From Acidobacteriota bacterium (GTDB lineage Bacteria > Acidobacteriota > Terriglobia > Bryobacterales > Bryobacteraceae): a stretch of DNA of 64,000 nucleotides. The stretch lies in contig JACPNQ010000035.1 of the NCBI GenBank assembly GCA_016185425.1, forward strand, positions 188,001 to 252,000. Direction: 5' to 3'. Every line of letters begins with the position of its first letter. Position 1 is the stretch's first letter. Below the pieces are notes generated by a model, which saw only the letters and a program-made list of their open reading frames with translations, had not been told where the DNA came from and did not search any database. A program made the translations under genes and the position numbers. This document shows, piece by piece, positions 40,550 to 50,600 of this stretch.

Positions 40550-42097
40550 CTATCGCCGCTGAAATTCCGGCCCGCCCAACACCAAACCGGCCACATGCGC
40601 CGGCCGCGTGTCCTTGCTACCCGCCAGCGTCTTCAGCGTCTCCGCGGCCGGTGGATGCAGCAGCAACACCTGCGCGATCTCCGCGGGCGCCGACTTCCCG
40701 CTCAGCACCTTATCCAAATCCACGCGCACGCCGCGCACTTTGTTCTGCGTCAGCTCCAGTCCGAAATTCATCCGTGTCAACAGCGATGCCGAATTGGTCC
40801 ACTCCTCGGCAAACGGATAGTAGCCCGTCGGCTCCACTTTCCGGTAAAGCGGTTGACCCAGCGTCCGCAACTGCTGTTGAACGACGGCCGCATTCTCCAC
40901 TCGGGCGCCCGTGGCGCGCAGCGCGCTTGCCACCATCTCCAGCGGCATCTTCATCTTCACCTTATAAGCGCCCGCCGACCAAAACTCCGGAGACCGTAGC
41001 ATCGTCCGCATCACTTCGCGCAAGTCGCCGTGCGTCTTCGTGAACGCCGCCGCCATCTTCGCCACCAGCTCCGTGGGTGGCGCGTCGGCCACAAACCGCT
41101 GCGCCAGTTTCGTGGAGATGAACTTGGCTGTGGAGGGATGGTTCACCAGGATATCGATGACCTGCAGCCCGTCCTCCACCCCGCGCCCAGCCGGAATCAC
41201 GTGGCCGAGAACCAGCTTCTCCTTCGGATCGTGGAGCAGCGCATTGAACTTGAACTGCGCATCCTCGCGGATATCCGCAATCGACCATCCCGTAAAGCAG
41301 CGGGCCACTTCCGTAACGTCTTTCTGCGTATAGCCGTTATCCACGCCCATCGTGTGCAATTCGAGGAGCTCGCGGGCGTAGTTCTCGTTCAACCCCGTTG
41401 CGCGCTTTCCGGCCGGTAGCTGCTGCTTCTTCCGTCCCTGGAAGCGCTTCCTCATCTGCTCCAACTGCTCGGTGGAGACCGAGGTCCAGTTGTCCAGGTA
41501 GAACAACATCGCCGGATGCTCCGCAGTCGCCAGCAGCATGTCTTTGAAGTTGCCCAGCACATACGGCCGGATGGCATCGCGCTCATAGGAGGTCACCAGG
41601 ACGCGGTCGAAGCCCTTGTCGAAGAACACGTTAAAGTGGTTGAACCAGAAGTCGGTTAACAACTCCTCAAGCTGGTGCGTCGAATGCAAGGCGCGCAGGA
41701 GTTTTGCCTCTGACAACTCCCGGTAAATCATCTGCACGGGCGCCTGACGCATCTCCTTCTGCTTGGCCTGGTCTGCCGCCGCCGCCTGCTTCTTGCTGCG
41801 CAGGAGCTGCGGCGGCGGATACTTCTCGATCAACTGCGCGTTGGTCATCGTCAGCGAATCGTACTGTTTTAACCGTTCCACCAGTTCCGGATTCTCCGGA
41901 ATGCGCTCGGGATGTAGCTGTTGATCGACCCACTTGTCGACGCCCATCTTCCGGATTGCGGCGAGGTCAGCCGCTGTGGGGCCAAACGTTAAGCGGCTGG
42001 CGGCGTGGAGGGCGCGCTGGTCTTTGTTCAACTTCGCAGGCGCTGCTGCGGGTAAAAGCGACGCGGCGACCGCCACGGCAATACATTGGCGTAACAT
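40550..42097 (-). CDS. DUF1800 protein
   Basis: 515 residues from ATG 42097 (MLRQCIAVAVAASLLPAAAP, signal peptide); ATG 42118 would add 7. DUF1800 pattern: AASRLTFGPTAADLAAIRKM, WVDQQLHPERIPENP, DFWFNHFNVFFDKG, NYARELLELHTMGVDNGYTQ, DVTEVARCFTGW and FISTKLAQRFV. The protein is mostly helical. It comes first in the two-gene unit with DUF1501. Function unknown; partners suggest envelope or extracellular processing. Confidence 0.92.
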   Translation of the reverse strand: MLRQCIAVAVAASLLPAAAPAKLNKDQRALHAASRLTFGPTAADLAAIRKMGVDKWVDQQLHPERIPENPELVERLKQYDSLTMTNAQLIEKYPPPQLLRSKKQAAAADQAKQKEMRQAPVQMIYRELSEAKLLRALHSTHQLEELLTDFWFNHFNVFFDKGFDRVLVTSYERDAIRPYVLGNFKDMLLATAEHPAMLFYLDNWTSVSTEQLEQMRKRFQGRKKQQLPAGKRATGLNENYARELLELHTMGVDNGYTQKDVTEVARCFTGWSIADIREDAQFKFNALLHDPKEKLVLGHVIPAGRGVEDGLQVIDILVNHPSTAKFISTKLAQRFVADAPPTELVAKMAAAFTKTHGDLREVMRTMLRSPEFWSAGAYKVKMKMPLEMVASALRATGARVENAAVVQQQLRTLGQPLYRKVEPTGYYPFAEEWTNSASLLTRMNFGLELTQNKVRGVRVDLDKVLSGKSAPAEIAQVLLLHPPAAETLKTLAGSKDTRPAHVAGLVLGGPEFQRR

Positions 42098-42160
42098 GAA
42101 TACGGTTCCTGTATTCATTAAACGCGACTAATGGGGGAAAGTTCCGCGAGGGGGGAAGGA

Positions 42161-42236
<76 letters not shown>

Positions 42237-42328
42237 TCAAGGAGCGGAAATTCCAGTATGCCATGGGCGGGGGAACTTTGGCAATCCAGGGAGGCCGCGC
42301 CGTCACGGCGGGGCTTCCCCCCTAGCCG

Positions 42329-45300
42329 CTAAAACGAGATTCGCGCCCCCATCTGCACGTTCCGGGGAGAGTTCCCCTGCGGCGTGTTGATGAATCCGAA
42401 CGCGCTGTTATTCTGCGCCGTCACCGGCGCAGCCAACACGACGCGATTGAACCCGTTCGACCCCGACGCGCGCAGTTCCAGATTGACCTTCTCCGCCAAA
42501 CGGAAATCCTTCAGCAGCGCGAAGTCCTCATTCACCGTCCACGGCGTCCGCAGATACGACATACGCCGCGGCGTATCGCCGTAGACCATGTTTGGCGGCA
42601 GCACGAACGCGGCCTTGTTCAAATAGGGTACGCTGAACGCCACGCTCTTGTCCGAGCTCCACGCGGGATTTACCAGCGGCACCGACCCATCCGACACGCC
42701 CGGCGCATAGCTGCAGCGCGCATTGCTTCCAGCGCCGAAGAAGTTCTGGCTGCAGTTCACCACCAACGGCGTCCCGCTCACGTACGTGTGAATCGCCGAG
42801 ATCTTCCAGCCGCCCAGCGCGCCTTCGATCACGGGATTCACCCGCGTCATCCACTTCCGCCCCTTGCCGAAGGGCAGCTCATATACATAGCTAAACCGCA
42901 AATTGTGCGGTGTATCCTGGTTCGCCACGGCTTTGTCCAGCCGCCGGTTGTACTGGTTCTGCACCGCGCCGTCGCTTGTCCGGTTGGCATCCTCGCCATT
43001 CGATCCCGAGATCAGTTTCGCGAACGTGTACGAGACCAGCAGGAACAGGCCCTTGTTGAACCGATGTTCGAAGCTCGTTTCCAGCGCGTGGAACGTGGAG
43101 TGTCCGTCGTTCTGCCCGCCCGCGTTGCTGTTGATGTCGGAGTATTGCGGGAACGGCCGTAGCGCCTGCTGCAATTGCAGGTTCTGCGGGAAGTTCGGAT
43201 ACGGCAGCTTGAAGCCCGCCGCAATCACCGCCGGGTTGCTGAGCACCGAGCTGACAGGGCTGCTCAACAGGCTCCCATACGTCGCCCAATACTTCGGATC
43301 CAACTGATTCTGCGATTGCTGCCGCGACAACAGCTTCACACCGACCACGCCGTGATACGTGGCGCGGATCAATGAGTTCTGCGTCAAAGAACGCTCCACC
43401 GTGAAGTTCCAATCGGCAAAGTACGGCGCGCGGCCGGCCTTCGAGTAATAGAAAAACGGCGCCTGGTTCAACAGGTTTGCGCTTAACGTCGCCGCATCCT
43501 TCACGGGCGGCTGCAGCGCCCCGATCTGCTGAGAGAACGGCAGGAAGCCAGTCGGCACCAGGTACGAGACTCCGTTTGAGAGCGCATTCGCGATGGAGCC
43601 AAACGTGCCGCCAAACCCCTGAATGCCGTTGTCGGCGTTGCCGTCCTCGCGAGATGGCTGGAAGTAGATCGCGCTGCCCGACCGGATCACCGTCCTTGAG
43701 TCGAGCTGGTAGGCAAACCCGAGCCGCGGGCCGAACGCGTTCTTGCGCGTCTCGCCGAAGCGCTCCGGCGCGCCGTCTCTTCCGGCAAGCACCATGGCAC
43801 CTGGCAATCCTCCGGCCGCCGCATTCGGGCACGCCGGGCAGAAGTTGCTGTTCTTCAGATTCCGTTCCCTTTTCGGAACCGGCAGCTCATAGCGAAGCCC
43901 GACGTTGATCGTCAGCTTCCTGCTCACCTTGAAATCGTCCTGCGCGTACCACGCATAGTACGGCCACTGGAACGATGTATCGCCCGGATAGCGGAAGCCG
44001 CCGCCGCTCGCCGCTCCCAGCAGGAACGAAGCCCAGTCCGATCCGCTATTCGCTACGTTCGGATTCCCCGTTCCAGCGGCGCTATAGCTTACGGTTCCAA
44101 ACGCGCCGTTGTAGTCCAGCCGCCGGTAGATGCCGCGCAGATACTCCATGCCGAACTTCCAGCTATGGCGCCCCGCCAGCCACGATACCTGTTCCTTGAT
44201 ATTCGTCGTGCGCTGCCGCGAGTCGGTAAACACGCTGTTGCCCCACTGCACGCCCGCCGCCGAGTAAACGCTGGATGTGCCCGGCGCCAACGGAGTCACC
44301 GTTCCCGGAATGTAAGTGGCCTTCGCCAAGTCCGCCGGGAAGCTACTGACATAGCCCGGCGCTTCAATGATATGCCGGTGGTTGTATCCGATCGTCAGAT
44401 GGTTCAACAGATTCGGCCGGATGACGTAGTCATCGTTAAACCGGTGATAGATGACCGTTGCTTCGGAAGGAAAACCGGTGCCAGGCACGCCTTCCAGCGC
44501 ATTGATGCTCGGAGTGGCCGGGCTGAAGAAGTTGCTGTAGAGATAGCTAACCCGGTGCTTATCATTTAATACGTAGTCGGCCTTGATGGATGGCAGCCGG
44601 GTGCGTGAAGTGGAGTAGCTCCGCGAGCGATAGTTATTCACGATCTTTGCCGGATCGTCGGGGTGGGGAAGAAGTGAAATCAGCCGCTTCGCCGTCGGGT
44701 CGATGCGCTCCGGACAGATCACGTCCATTACGCCGTTGCATTGCAGGCGCGGGCGGTTGGCCGCATTGGCGATGATGTTCCCGCTGCCGTCGAAGGGATC
44801 ATAAAGTGGAATTGTGCGGCCCGCGGAGTCCACATTGCGGCGCATATCGCCGGCCCGGTACTCATCCACCGGCGCCGTCACCAGCGCGGTCGACTGCCCA
44901 TTCCGCGTCGATGCCCGCTCGTACGCGAAGAAGAAGAACGCTTTGTTGCGGCCGTCGAAAACCTTGGGGATATAGATCGGGCCGCCGATGCTGCCGCCCG
45001 GATTCCACTGCCGGACAATTGGCCGCTTCGTCGGCGCAAACGTAAATCCGCGCGCGTTGAAGACTTCGTTCCGGTTGAAAACGAACGCGCTGCCGTGCAG
45101 GTGGTTGGTGCCGGACTTCGTCACCCAATTGATAACACCGTTCGACGTGCGCCCGAACTCCGCCGAATAGCCCGAGCTCTGCACCTTGAACTCCTCCATG
45201 CCCTCCACGCTTACGCCGTTCATTGCGGGATCGTTGCGGCGCTCGCTATTGGCCTCCGCGCCGTCGAGCTGCTCGCTCTGCCCGTCCAACAGACCGCCGC

Positions 45301-45811
45301 CGATACGCGGGTTGTTCGCCGGCCCGATCACGCCGGGAGTCAGAATCACGAATGCCAGATTGCTGCGCAACCCGCCGCCGATGAAGAGCGGCAGGTCTTT
45401 GATGGCGCGGGTCGGCACCACTTTGCCAAGGTTCGAGCCTTGGACTTCCAACAACGGGCTCACCGCGGTGACGTCGACGGTCTGGTCCACGGAACCGACA
45501 GTCAGCACGACATCGACGCCTGAAACCGTGGCTACGTTGACGCGAATATCCTTCGCCTCCGCCTTGCGGAAGCCTTGCTTCTCTGTGGTGACGGAGTAGT
45601 TGCCCGCGGGCAGGTACGGGACGGTATAGACGCCGTCGGCGCCGGTGGTTATGGATTGCGTCAAACCTGTGTCAACGTTGCGCACGGTGACGTTGGCGCC
45701 TGGAACGGCGGCGCCGGATGGATCGGTAACAGTACCTCGAATCGTGCCGCGATCCTGCGCGACGGCTACGGCGGCAGTAAGGACTAGTAACAGTACGAAG
45801 CGAACGCTCAT
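42329..45811 (-). CDS. Oar-like TonB-dependent receptor with carboxypeptidase-regulatory-like domain
   Basis: 1160 residues. Signal peptide 1-18, CarboxypepD_reg domain at about 20-105 (GTIRGTVTDPSGAAVPGANV, then GNYSVTTEKQGFRKAE), a plug-like region at about 120-240 (EEFKVQSSGYSAEFGRTSNG), and a large beta-barrel ending in the outer-membrane C-terminal Phe (MGARISF). No classical TonB box is evident. Such receptors are greatly expanded in Solibacter-like Acidobacteria and import or bind large carbohydrates or peptides. It is 39 bases downstream of the TIGR03437-type gene, probably in one operon. Confidence 0.9.
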   Translation of the reverse strand: MSVRFVLLLVLTAAVAVAQDRGTIRGTVTDPSGAAVPGANVTVRNVDTGLTQSITTGADGVYTVPYLPAGNYSVTTEKQGFRKAEAKDIRVNVATVSGVDVVLTVGSVDQTVDVTAVSPLLEVQGSNLGKVVPTRAIKDLPLFIGGGLRSNLAFVILTPGVIGPANNPRIGGGLLDGQSEQLDGAEANSERRNDPAMNGVSVEGMEEFKVQSSGYSAEFGRTSNGVINWVTKSGTNHLHGSAFVFNRNEVFNARGFTFAPTKRPIVRQWNPGGSIGGPIYIPKVFDGRNKAFFFFAYERASTRNGQSTALVTAPVDEYRAGDMRRNVDSAGRTIPLYDPFDGSGNIIANAANRPRLQCNGVMDVICPERIDPTAKRLISLLPHPDDPAKIVNNYRSRSYSTSRTRLPSIKADYVLNDKHRVSYLYSNFFSPATPSINALEGVPGTGFPSEATVIYHRFNDDYVIRPNLLNHLTIGYNHRHIIEAPGYVSSFPADLAKATYIPGTVTPLAPGTSSVYSAAGVQWGNSVFTDSRQRTTNIKEQVSWLAGRHSWKFGMEYLRGIYRRLDYNGAFGTVSYSAAGTGNPNVANSGSDWASFLLGAASGGGFRYPGDTSFQWPYYAWYAQDDFKVSRKLTINVGLRYELPVPKRERNLKNSNFCPACPNAAAGGLPGAMVLAGRDGAPERFGETRKNAFGPRLGFAYQLDSRTVIRSGSAIYFQPSREDGNADNGIQGFGGTFGSIANALSNGVSYLVPTGFLPFSQQIGALQPPVKDAATLSANLLNQAPFFYYSKAGRAPYFADWNFTVERSLTQNSLIRATYHGVVGVKLLSRQQSQNQLDPKYWATYGSLLSSPVSSVLSNPAVIAAGFKLPYPNFPQNLQLQQALRPFPQYSDINSNAGGQNDGHSTFHALETSFEHRFNKGLFLLVSYTFAKLISGSNGEDANRTSDGAVQNQYNRRLDKAVANQDTPHNLRFSYVYELPFGKGRKWMTRVNPVIEGALGGWKISAIHTYVSGTPLVVNCSQNFFGAGSNARCSYAPGVSDGSVPLVNPAWSSDKSVAFSVPYLNKAAFVLPPNMVYGDTPRRMSYLRTPWTVNEDFALLKDFRLAEKVNLELRASGSNGFNRVVLAAPVTAQNNSAFGFINTPQGNSPRNVQMGARISF

Positions 45812-45850
45812 TAAGACCTCGTCGCAAAGTATATCGGAACTACCGGCGCG

Positions 45851-47506
45851 CTACGGATTCGCTACGTAGATCGCTCCGCCGGAACCGCGCGGGCTGCCGT
45901 CGACGGTGCAGTGCAGATAGGCCCATCCGGACGGCCAATCCGCGGGAATCGTAACGTCCACCTGATACACGCCGAGCAGGCCGGGAGCATAGGCGATGAA
46001 CGGCAACGCCAATCCACGTGTCGCGGGAATGCGCGACTCGTTGACGATATAGCAGGCGAGCGGTGTCAGCGGCCGCGAGGGCGGATCCACCGGACCACGC
46101 TCTCCGGTTGCCAATGGCCGGTCGAGCGGTCCCAGGCCGGTGAGCCAGATATGGATCGTGGAGCCTGCCGGCGCCGGGTTGTCACGACTGACAAGACTCC
46201 GAAAATCCGCCTGCGCGGCTTTCGCAAGGCTCTGCCCCTCCACCGCCTCCGGATGTGTGTAAATGGCTGGAAAAATCTCCTGGTTCAGAAAGAGCCGGTC
46301 GCGGAACGCAAACGGCGTGCCGGGCGCCGATAAAGTGTACTGGCTGGGGCCGGTCACATCGAGGTCCCAGGGGATCTGTGCTTCGTAGGTCCGCTCATCG
46401 GCGGCGATCAATGGAAACACGCGATCGCCGATCGTCAGAGTCTGCGATTCGGAGAATCGCCCGCCGCTCAACCGCACCAAAGATCCGGGCACCGTGCCGA
46501 GACTGCTCTGCCGCACCTGCGATACGAACGGCGGGTACAACTCGCGGACGCTATCGTCGTCAATACGTACCAAACGGTTCCATTCCGTTAGCACAAACGC
46601 CACACGACCATCACCGGCGAGCAGAATCTCGCTGATCGCTTCGCCGCTTGTATAGATCTGGCGCGCGGCCGACCCGTCGACGAGGAGCACGCGCCGGCCG
46701 GATTGCAGCAGAATGCGGTCACCAAGGGCGGATGGTGCAAAGCAAACCGGAGTCTCCTCCGATTTGTAGAGTTCGCGGCGCGCGAGGCTTGCGCGGTCGA
46801 TCTCCCATAGCGTGCCGGGCTGCGTCAGGACGAAAAGTTTCCCACCGTCCGGTGTGATGGAGGCGGAAAGGACCGGCTTGTCGAAGGGAATTTCAATCGG
46901 CTCCCGTCCGGGCGCGGTGACGCGGACGGCCATCGGAAAGCCGGGGAATAGGCCCGGCCGCACACCGGGCGGTGCGCTGACAATCGTTCCATCGTTCGCC
47001 ACCACGTGGGCCGGATGCAGCGGGAATAGATTCGGCAACCCGGTGGACGCTTCCGAATCGAGGTCGATAATTTGCGCGGGGCGCGATCCCAATCCGAGAA
47101 AACCCGTGTCGAACAACCAGCGCCCATCGCGGCTGAGGCGAAATGTCTGGCCGTAGTATTGGTGCGGCTTGCCGTTGCGCGTTAACACCAGGCCGCCTTG
47201 TGCTGTCGCAAACATGCAGGGGCCCAGACAGGGAGAGTGCGTGAACCAGCCCGTGGTTTTGCCATCGTCGGAGACGTAGGCACCCGTTGGTAACACAGAC
47301 TGGAAGAGCGTTCCGCGCGCCAGCGCCTCCGGCTGCCCGGGCGCATACCGGTAGATACGGTTTGTCCCCGACGTATCTGTCTCCTCGCGCAACCCGTAGC
47401 TCGCTTGAAAGCGAAGATCGGAGCCGTCCGCATTCACCGCAAGACCGCCGATTTGCGCCTGCGCCACCGTCAGGGACGCCGCCAAGAGCAACAGCGCAAC
47501 CTTCAT
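45851..47506 (-). CDS. Secreted protein with TIGR03437-like Solibacter C-terminal domain
   Basis: 551 residues with a signal peptide (MKVALLLLAASLTVAQAQIG). The first about 330 residues look like a WD40/beta-propeller (VNADGSDLRFQASYGLREET, TPDGGKLFVLTQPGTLWEID, LLAGDGRVAFVLTEWNRLVR). The C-terminal about 200 residues have the TIGR03437 layout: STIHIWLTGLGPLD, then PFIAYAPGLLGVYQVDVTIP and a closing strand. This domain was described as a paralog family of Solibacter usitatus and is the best taxonomic marker in the window. Cell-surface placement is likely; function unknown. Confidence 0.8.
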   Translation of the reverse strand: MKVALLLLAASLTVAQAQIGGLAVNADGSDLRFQASYGLREETDTSGTNRIYRYAPGQPEALARGTLFQSVLPTGAYVSDDGKTTGWFTHSPCLGPCMFATAQGGLVLTRNGKPHQYYGQTFRLSRDGRWLFDTGFLGLGSRPAQIIDLDSEASTGLPNLFPLHPAHVVANDGTIVSAPPGVRPGLFPGFPMAVRVTAPGREPIEIPFDKPVLSASITPDGGKLFVLTQPGTLWEIDRASLARRELYKSEETPVCFAPSALGDRILLQSGRRVLLVDGSAARQIYTSGEAISEILLAGDGRVAFVLTEWNRLVRIDDDSVRELYPPFVSQVRQSSLGTVPGSLVRLSGGRFSESQTLTIGDRVFPLIAADERTYEAQIPWDLDVTGPSQYTLSAPGTPFAFRDRLFLNQEIFPAIYTHPEAVEGQSLAKAAQADFRSLVSRDNPAPAGSTIHIWLTGLGPLDRPLATGERGPVDPPSRPLTPLACYIVNESRIPATRGLALPFIAYAPGLLGVYQVDVTIPADWPSGWAYLHCTVDGSPRGSGGAIYVANP

Positions 47507-47541
47507 GCCGCCAGCGTACCATTCATTAACAAATCCCTACG

Positions 47542-47569
47542 TTGACGACCACCTGCGATTTCTTATATG
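47542..47569 (+). promoter_or_regulatory. Candidate sigma70-type promoter for the TonB receptor at 47666
   Basis: TTGACG (47542-47547) and TATATG (47564-47569) are 16 bases apart on the plus strand, about 97 bases before the receptor ATG. A 33-base inverted repeat begins inside the -10 hexamer. The position fits; the -35 is five of six to consensus. Confidence 0.45.
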
Positions 47570-47599
47570 CTCCCCTCAACTTGAGTTGTCGGGGAGCAT
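47567..47599. promoter_or_regulatory. 33-base inverted repeat overlapping the -10 and start region (operator or leader hairpin)
   Basis: Outer arms ATGCTCCCC (47567-47575) and GGGGAGCAT (47591-47599) are exact complements; inside them CAACT (47577-47581) pairs with AGTTG (47584-47588). A regulator palindrome over the promoter is the simplest reading; a 5' mRNA hairpin is the alternative. No U tract follows, so it is not a standard terminator. Confidence 0.55.
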
Positions 47600-47665
47600 C
47601 TGTAAGCCGCGACAGGCGCTTCTGATCAAGGAACCAAAGGTCTTAATAAAAAAGGGGACTGTCGA

Positions 47666-50600
47666 ATGTACCAATGCACGCCTCAGGGCCGGTGGGCCCG
47701 TGTGGCTGCGGCAGCGATGCTGCTTGCTTCAGCCGCGTTCGGACAACAATCGTCCGGATCGATGCGAGGAACTGTTAAGGATGGACAGGGCGGAGTCGTG
47801 CCCGGCGCGAAGGTCACATTGACCGACGTGGCGCAGGGCGACAATCGCGAAGTCGTAACCAACCAGGACGGCCTATTCTTCTTCAATCCGTTGAAGCCAT
47901 CCACCTACAAGGTGACCGTCGAGATGAGCGGATTCAAGAAGTACGAGCAGAAGGATATCCGCGTATTCGCGAATGATCGTCTCGATTTGCCCGACATTCT
48001 GATGTCCGTCGGCCAGGTGTCGGACTCGATTACCGTCGAAGCGCAAGCCGTTGTCCTCCAGACGCGCGGCGCGGAAAAGGGCGGCGTTCTCACAGGCAAT
48101 CAAGTCATCAACCTTGCATTGAACGGCCGCGACTTCCTGAATCTTACCCGTACCGTTCCGGGCGTCGTCCCGAACGGCGGCGTTGGCGGCTCCGTCAACG
48201 GCAATCGCAACAACCAAAACAACCTGATGGTCGACGGCGTCACGAACATCGACACCGGTTCTAACGGCGGCCTCCTCGCCACCATGAACATCGACCAGAT
48301 CGCCGAGTTCAAGATCCTCACCAACTCGCAGCCCGCCGAATACGGCCGCTCTTCCGGCGCCGCCATTTCGGTGGTCACCAAGAGTGGCAGCCGCGAACTC
48401 CACGGCACAGGCTACCTGTTCCATCGCCATGAAGGACTGAATGCCAACAACTGGCGGAACAACGTCGAAAATCGGCAGCGCCAGCTCTTCCGCGATAACA
48501 CCACCGGCTTCAACATCGGCGGCCCGGCCTACATCCCGAAGATCAACCCCAACCGCGAAAAGCTGTTCTTCTTCGTTGGTATCGAATGGCAGAATCGCCT
48601 CTCGCCCAACTCTCTCCGTACGGTGACGGTTCCGACCGACGCGCAACGCAAAGGCGATTTCTCGCAAACGCGCGAAGGCGACGGCCGTCCCGTCTTCATC
48701 CGCGATCCTCTGAGCAACCTGCCATGCGCCACCAACGCCGGCGGCGGTGGCTGCTTCCCCGGAAATATCATCCCCCCCAGCCGCATCAACACCGATGGGC
48801 AGAAGATCTTGAACTTCTACCCGCTGCCCAATGTTCCCATCGACCCGCAGTTCAACTACGCCACGCAGAAGTCCGATACCTTCCCGCGGCGCGAGAACAT
48901 CTTCCGCGGCGACTACAACATCAACGACAAGTGGCGTTACTACGCACGCTACATGTACACCAACTCCCAGCAGGACCGCGCCTACGGCCAGTGGAATGCC
49001 GACTACAACATTCCCTTCGCGCCCATGAACTTCGGCAATCCTGGCTGGAGCCTTGTCAACAATCTCACTACGGTCCTCAGCCCCACGCTCACCAACGAGT
49101 TCATCTTCGGCTCGTCGAAGAATGTGCTGAACATCGACCCTGTCGACAAGACCTTTGACCGTTCCAAGCTCGGCCTCTCCTACAAGATGCCGTTCCCGGA
49201 TGCGGACAAACTTGGACTCATCCAGAACTGGCGCTGGGGCGGCGTGCCAAACGGGCCCACTAGCGGCTTCAACGGTACGCCTTTCCGCAACTTCAATCAC
49301 ACCTACGACATCACCGACAACGTCACCAAAGTGCGCGGCGCCCACACCATGAAAGCCGGCATCTATCTGCACAAAAGCTTGAAGGACCAAACAGCGTTCA
49401 CGGCTGTCAACGGAGATATCTGGTTTGACCGTGACAGCGCCAACCCTGGCGACACTAACTGGGCGTACTCCAATGCCATGCTCGGCAATTTCCGCCAGTT
49501 GGCACAGTCCAACGTCGTCTTGAACGGCCAGTACCGCAACTGGAATATCGAATGGTTCGTGCAAGATAACTGGCGCGTGAACAAGAAACTGACGCTGGAC
49601 TATGGCATCCGCTTCTACATCATCCAGCCCCAGTACGACGCCGCTCTCCAGACGTCGTCGTTTAACCCCGCGCTCTACAACTCCGGCGACCGCGCCGTGC
49701 TCATTCAGCCGGGCCGCGTGGACGGGCAGAACGTAGGTATCAATCCGATTACAGGGGCCGTTGTCGCCAACGCCCTGGTTGGCTCCATCGTCAATACCGG
49801 CAAGGGCTTCGTCAACGGACTTTACGCCAATGGCATGGGCCTCGCCGGGAAGAATGGCTATCCCCAAGGCCTGATCGATAGCCGCGGCGTCCATTACGCG
49901 CCGAGGTTTGGCTTCGCCTATCAGATACAGGACAGGACCGTCATTCGCGCCGGATTCGGCACGTTCTATGACCGGTTCCAGGGCAATCCAGTGTTCGACA
50001 TGCTGCCAAACGTTCCGTCCACGCAGAGGCCGAACTTCTATTACAGCAGCCTGAATCAGATCTCCTCTCTGCAGGGTGTCTTCTTCCCGGCTGACGTGCG
50101 CGGCTTCGACAAAGCCGGTAAGGTCCCGACCACATACCAGTGGAACGTCACCGTACAGCGTCAGTTGCCCGGATCGGTATCGTTGGAAGCCGGCTATGTC
50201 GCCAATGTGGGCAACCACCTGCTCTCCCGGTATGACTTCAACGCCATGCCGTTCGGCTCCGCGTGGCTGCGCCAGAACCAGAACCCGCAGACCGCCAACC
50301 TCAGCGCCACCAGCTTCGACGGCCGCACGGCGCTGCCGGTCAACATGTATCGCCCCTACCTTGGAATGGCCGGAGCGTCGGTCACGGCCTTCGGCGCCTA
50401 CTCCAACTACCATTCGCTCCAGGTGAGCGCCAACAAAAATGCCGGCAAAGGCATGACGTTCGGCGTGGCCTACACCTGGTCCAAGGCGTTGGGTATCGCC
50501 TCCGGCGATGGCGATACGCTGCATCCCACCAACTACAAGATGGCCAACTACAGCTATCTTGATCAGGACGTGCCGCAGATGTTGATCGTCAACTTCGTGT

